DNA from: Solwaraspora sp. WMMD792
GTDB taxonomy: Bacteria; Actinomycetota; Actinomycetes; Mycobacteriales; Micromonosporaceae
Assembly: GCF_029626105.1 (NCBI RefSeq)
Contig: NZ_JARUBH010000009.1
Location: forward strand, 6,138,001-6,202,000
Direction: 5' to 3'
Length of the DNA stretch: 64,000 nucleotides
Part shown: piece by piece, positions 61,385-64,000 of the stretch
How positions within the stretch are numbered: the first letter of the stretch is position 1
Layout of the letters: each line of letters starts with the position of its first letter
Program-made: the position numbers and the translations under genes
Notes under the pieces: model-generated
Told to the model about the DNA's origin: nothing
Database searches by the model: none
The model's input: only the letters and a program-made list of their open reading frames with translations

Positions 61385-63685
61385 TCAGTCGGGGGCCAGG
61401 CGGTGGGTGAGTGCGGTGTGCCGGCGACCGGCCCCGGCGGTCCGGACCGCGATCGCGATCGCCTTGCGGGATCCGACCAGCACGACGAGTTTCTTCGCCC
61501 GGGTCACCGCCGTGTAGAGCAGGTTGCGCTGCAGCAGCGTGTACGAGCTCATCGTCACCGGGATGACCACCGCCGGGTACTCGCTGCCCTGTGAGCGGTG
61601 CACGGTGATCGCGTACGCGTGCTGCAACTCGTCCAGCTCGTCGAACTCGTACTCGATGTCCTCGTCCTCGTCGGTGCGGACGGTGAGTTTGCGCTCCTCG
61701 GTGCTGACTGCGGTGACCACCCCGATGGTGCCGTTGAAGACTCCGGCGGTGCCCTTGTCGTAGTTGTTGCGGATCTGGATGACCTTGTCGTTGATCCGGA
61801 ACACCCGGGCGCCGTGCCGCCGCTCGGGTCGGTCGTCGCGCGGCGGTGCGAGCGCCTCCTGCAGGGCGGTGTTGAGGTTGCCGGCGCCGGCCGGGCCCCG
61901 GTGCATCGGGCTGAGCACCTGGATGTCGCGGGCCGGCACCCGGAACTTGCGCGGGATCCGCCGGGCGACGATGTCCACCACCAGGCCGGCGACCGCCTCC
62001 GGCTCGTCGGCGGCGAACAGGAAGAAGTCGGCCATGCCGTCGGTGCGTGGCTGCTCACCGGCGTTGATCCGGTGCGCGTTGACCACCACCCCGGACTCCT
62101 GGGCCTGCCGGAAGATCCGGGTCAGCCGGACCTGCGGTACGGCCGGGGCGGCGAGCACGTCGCGCAGCACCTCGCCGGCACCGACCGACGGCAACTGGTC
62201 GACGTCGCCGACCAGCAGCAGGTGGGCGCCGGGTGCCACCGCCTTGACCAGCTTGTTGGCCAGGATCAGGTCGAGCATCGAGGCCTCGTCGACGACGATC
62301 AGGTCGGCGTCGATCGGGTTGTCCCGGTCGTACGTCGGATCGCCGCCCGGCCGCAGCTGCAGCAGCCGGTGCACGGTGGCGGCCGGGTGGCCGGTGAGCT
62401 CGGTCATCCGCTTCGCGGCTCGGCCGGTCGGCGCGGCCAGCACGATCTTGGCACCTTTGGCGGCGGCCAGCGTGATGATCGACTTGACGGTGAACGACTT
62501 GCCGCAGCCCGGCCCGCCGGTGAGCACCGCCACCTTCGAGGTCAGCGCCAGGCGTACCGCCTGCTCCTGCTCGGGGGCGAGGTCGGCGCCGGTGCCGGCG
62601 CGCAGCCAGGCCAACGCCCGCCCCCAGTCGACGTCGGCGAACGCCGACAACCGGTCGGCGCGGTGGTGCAGCAGCCGCAGCAGGCTGCCGGCCAGCGAGC
62701 ATTCGGCGCGGTGGAACGGCACCAGGTAGACCGCCGGGATGGTGCCGCCCTCGCTGGTCGGGTTCGGCACCGCCTCGCGTACCACGCCTTCCTCGGCGAC
62801 CAGCGCGGTGAGCGCGTCGCGGACCAGTTCGACGCCGACGCCGAGGATGCCGGCGGCGTCCGTACACAGGTTGGGCTCCGGCAGGTAGCAGTGGCCGTTG
62901 TCGGCGGCCTCGGAGAGGGTGTACTGAATGCCGGCCTTGATCCGTTCCGGGCTGTCGTGCGGGATGCCGACCGCCTGGGCGATGGTGTCGGCGGTCTTGA
63001 ACCCGATGCCCCAGACGTCGGCGGCCAGCCGGTACGGCTCGTTGCGGACGATCGAGATCGACCCGTCGCCGTACTTCTTGTAGATCCGTACGGCGAGTGA
63101 GGTGGTGACCCCGACGCCCTGCAGGAAGATCATCACCTCTTTGATCGCCTGCTGTTCGATCCACGCCTTGGCGATCAGCGAGGTCCGTTTCGGCCCGAGC
63201 CCTGGAACCTCAACCAGCCGGCCTGGCTCTTCCTCGATGATCCGTAGCGTGTCGGCGCCGAAGTGGGCGACGATCCGGCCGGCCATCTTCGGCCCGATCC
63301 CCTTGATCAGGCCGGAGCCGAGGTAGCGTTCGATGCCCTGCACGGTGGCCGGCAGCACTGTGGTGTACGAGTGGACCTCGAACTGTCGGCCGTACTTCGG
63401 GTGCGACCCCCACCGGCCGACCAGCCGGATGCTCTCCCCGGGCTGTACGCCGAGCAGCGAGCCGACCACGGTCAGCAGGTCGGTGCCGGACCGCTCGGTG
63501 GCGACCCGGGCGATGGTGTAGCCGGTCTCCTCGTTGGCGTAGGTGATCCGTTCCAGGACCGCCTCCAGTACCGCTGCCGGAGGCCGGGTCGGCGGCGCGG
63601 CGGAGCGCGTGGCCGAGGGCATGGCTGGCGGCGCGGCGGCCGAGGGCGTGGCCGGGGCGGCGGTGGGTCCGGTGGTGGCGGTCAC
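61385..63685 (-). CDS. recD2: RecD2-type ATP-dependent DNA helicase
   Basis: 766 residues, GTG start. The RecD2 N-terminal extension with helix-hairpin-helix units (GLIKGIGPKMAGRIVAHFG, VPGLGPKRTSLIAKAW) precedes superfamily 1B motifs: GGPGCGKS (Walker A), VVDEASMLD (Walker B), LLVGDVDQLPSVG, and AITVHRSQGSEYP. RecD2 acts without RecBC, 5'-3', in repair or recombination. Confidence 0.95.
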   Translation of the reverse strand: MTATTGPTAAPATPSAAAPPAMPSATRSAAPPTRPPAAVLEAVLERITYANEETGYTIARVATERSGTDLLTVVGSLLGVQPGESIRLVGRWGSHPKYGRQFEVHSYTTVLPATVQGIERYLGSGLIKGIGPKMAGRIVAHFGADTLRIIEEEPGRLVEVPGLGPKRTSLIAKAWIEQQAIKEVMIFLQGVGVTTSLAVRIYKKYGDGSISIVRNEPYRLAADVWGIGFKTADTIAQAVGIPHDSPERIKAGIQYTLSEAADNGHCYLPEPNLCTDAAGILGVGVELVRDALTALVAEEGVVREAVPNPTSEGGTIPAVYLVPFHRAECSLAGSLLRLLHHRADRLSAFADVDWGRALAWLRAGTGADLAPEQEQAVRLALTSKVAVLTGGPGCGKSFTVKSIITLAAAKGAKIVLAAPTGRAAKRMTELTGHPAATVHRLLQLRPGGDPTYDRDNPIDADLIVVDEASMLDLILANKLVKAVAPGAHLLLVGDVDQLPSVGAGEVLRDVLAAPAVPQVRLTRIFRQAQESGVVVNAHRINAGEQPRTDGMADFFLFAADEPEAVAGLVVDIVARRIPRKFRVPARDIQVLSPMHRGPAGAGNLNTALQEALAPPRDDRPERRHGARVFRINDKVIQIRNNYDKGTAGVFNGTIGVVTAVSTEERKLTVRTDEDEDIEYEFDELDELQHAYAITVHRSQGSEYPAVVIPVTMSSYTLLQRNLLYTAVTRAKKLVVLVGSRKAIAIAVRTAGAGRRHTALTHRLAPD

Positions 63686-63692
63686 CGGTCGA

Positions 63693-64000
63693 TTATCCGA
63701 CCGGCGTGTCGGCGTACCCGCTCGCCTGCAGTTCGAACAGTTCCCGGTACAGCCCGTCGGCGGCGAGTAGCTCGTCGTGCGTACCGGCTTCGATCAGCCG
63801 ACCCGACCGCAGCACGTAGATCCGGTCGGCCTGGCGGACGTTCGCCAGCCGGTGGGTGATCAGCACGACAGTCCGGTCGGGTCGGCGTTTGAGCTGCTGG
63901 AACAGGGCGTGTTCGGCGCGGGCGTCCAGCGCCGCCGACGGTTCGTCGCAGATCAGCAGCGGCGCGTCGCGGTAGATGCCACGGGCGGCGACCAGCCGCT
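63693..64000 (-). CDS. ABC exporter (type I, fused) C-terminal part; runs off the right edge
   Basis: About 102 C-terminal residues. LLICDEPSAALDARAEHALF is Walker B and D-loop, VVLITHRLANVRQADRIYVL is the H-loop, and the end AGTHDELLAADGLYRELFELQ is typical of MsbA/LmrA-like half-transporters. Stop TAA at 63695-63693. It ends 7 bp before the RecD2 start on the same strand. Confidence 0.92.
   Translation of the reverse strand, partial: RLVAARGIYRDAPLLICDEPSAALDARAEHALFQQLKRRPDRTVVLITHRLANVRQADRIYVLRSGRLIEAGTHDELLAADGLYRELFELQASGYADTPVG

Noticed and set aside
1-64000. tRNA, rRNA, integrase, transposase or phage genes
   Set aside because: None recognised on either strand, so the islet at 12.5-14.7 kb has no visible mobility gene.

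Overview
The window is very GC-rich actinomycete chromosome. Scr1/DUF397 regulator pairs, BldC, futalosine-pathway menaquinone genes, GTG/TTG starts and dense 4-nt start/stop overlaps point to Micromonosporaceae (Micromonospora-like). No rRNA, tRNA, CRISPR array, transposase or phage gene was seen. Almost all of it is coding.

Region 1 (1-11.6 kb, minus strand) is one long operon of translationally coupled genes: ATP-grasp ligase, DUF364-like Rossmann protein, cysteine-synthase-fold PLP enzyme, dipeptide-epimerase-like enolase, MFS exporter, SAM methyltransferase, then an Opp/Nik-type ABC importer (binding lipoprotein, two permeases, double ATPase) and a GNAT running off the left edge. A Zur/Fur-like 7-1-7 dyad lies in its promoter. 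I read it as a metal-responsive system that makes, exports and re-imports a small amino-acid or peptide metallophore, related in layout to staphylopine systems but with different enzymes. This is the best candidate for an undescribed system.

Region 2 (11.6-14.9 kb) is a small accessory islet: a membrane protein, a DUF397/Scr1 pair whose regulator lacks its HTH, three small unknown genes, a 22-bp inverted repeat, and a 70-bp duplication at both ends.

Region 3 (14.8-24.3 kb) holds a secreted streptogrisin-type protease with a ricin-B lectin domain under a LacI-type operator, Uma2, glutathione peroxidase, a membrane-anchored lysozyme-like lectin protein, small membrane proteins, a CPA1 antiporter, DUF2254 and MqnE.

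Region 4 (24.5-32.5 kb) holds an NlpC/P60 hydrolase, a Pro-rich membrane protein, a DEAD-box helicase, a glycolipid-binding-like protein, a Cds1-like PLP enzyme, an Lrp/AsnC regulator and BldC, followed by a 15-bp minisatellite.

Region 5 (32.5-43 kb) is the bioenergetics block: UbiX, MqnP and UbiD of menaquinone synthesis, the CcsB/ResB/CcdA/TlpA cytochrome c maturation set, a histidine phosphatase and HemL. A terpene synthase on the other strand splits ubiX from mqnP.

Region 6 (43-54.7 kb) is a stress-signalling cluster: two STAS antagonists, a response regulator, a 1454-residue HAMP-array hybrid kinase, and a protein fusing an RsbW-like kinase, GAF and SpoIIE phosphatase, plus a GlcE-like oxidase and oligopeptidase B.

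Region 7 (54.7-64 kb) holds a CynX-type MFS with a divergent GntR regulator sharing a perfect palindrome, a secreted lysozyme-like protein, MscL, a LexA-box-controlled leaderless gene, a PRC-barrel-like protein, a caspase-like DUF6642 protein, a long palindromic element, two beta-lactamase remnants meeting head-on, RecD2 and the end of an ABC exporter.
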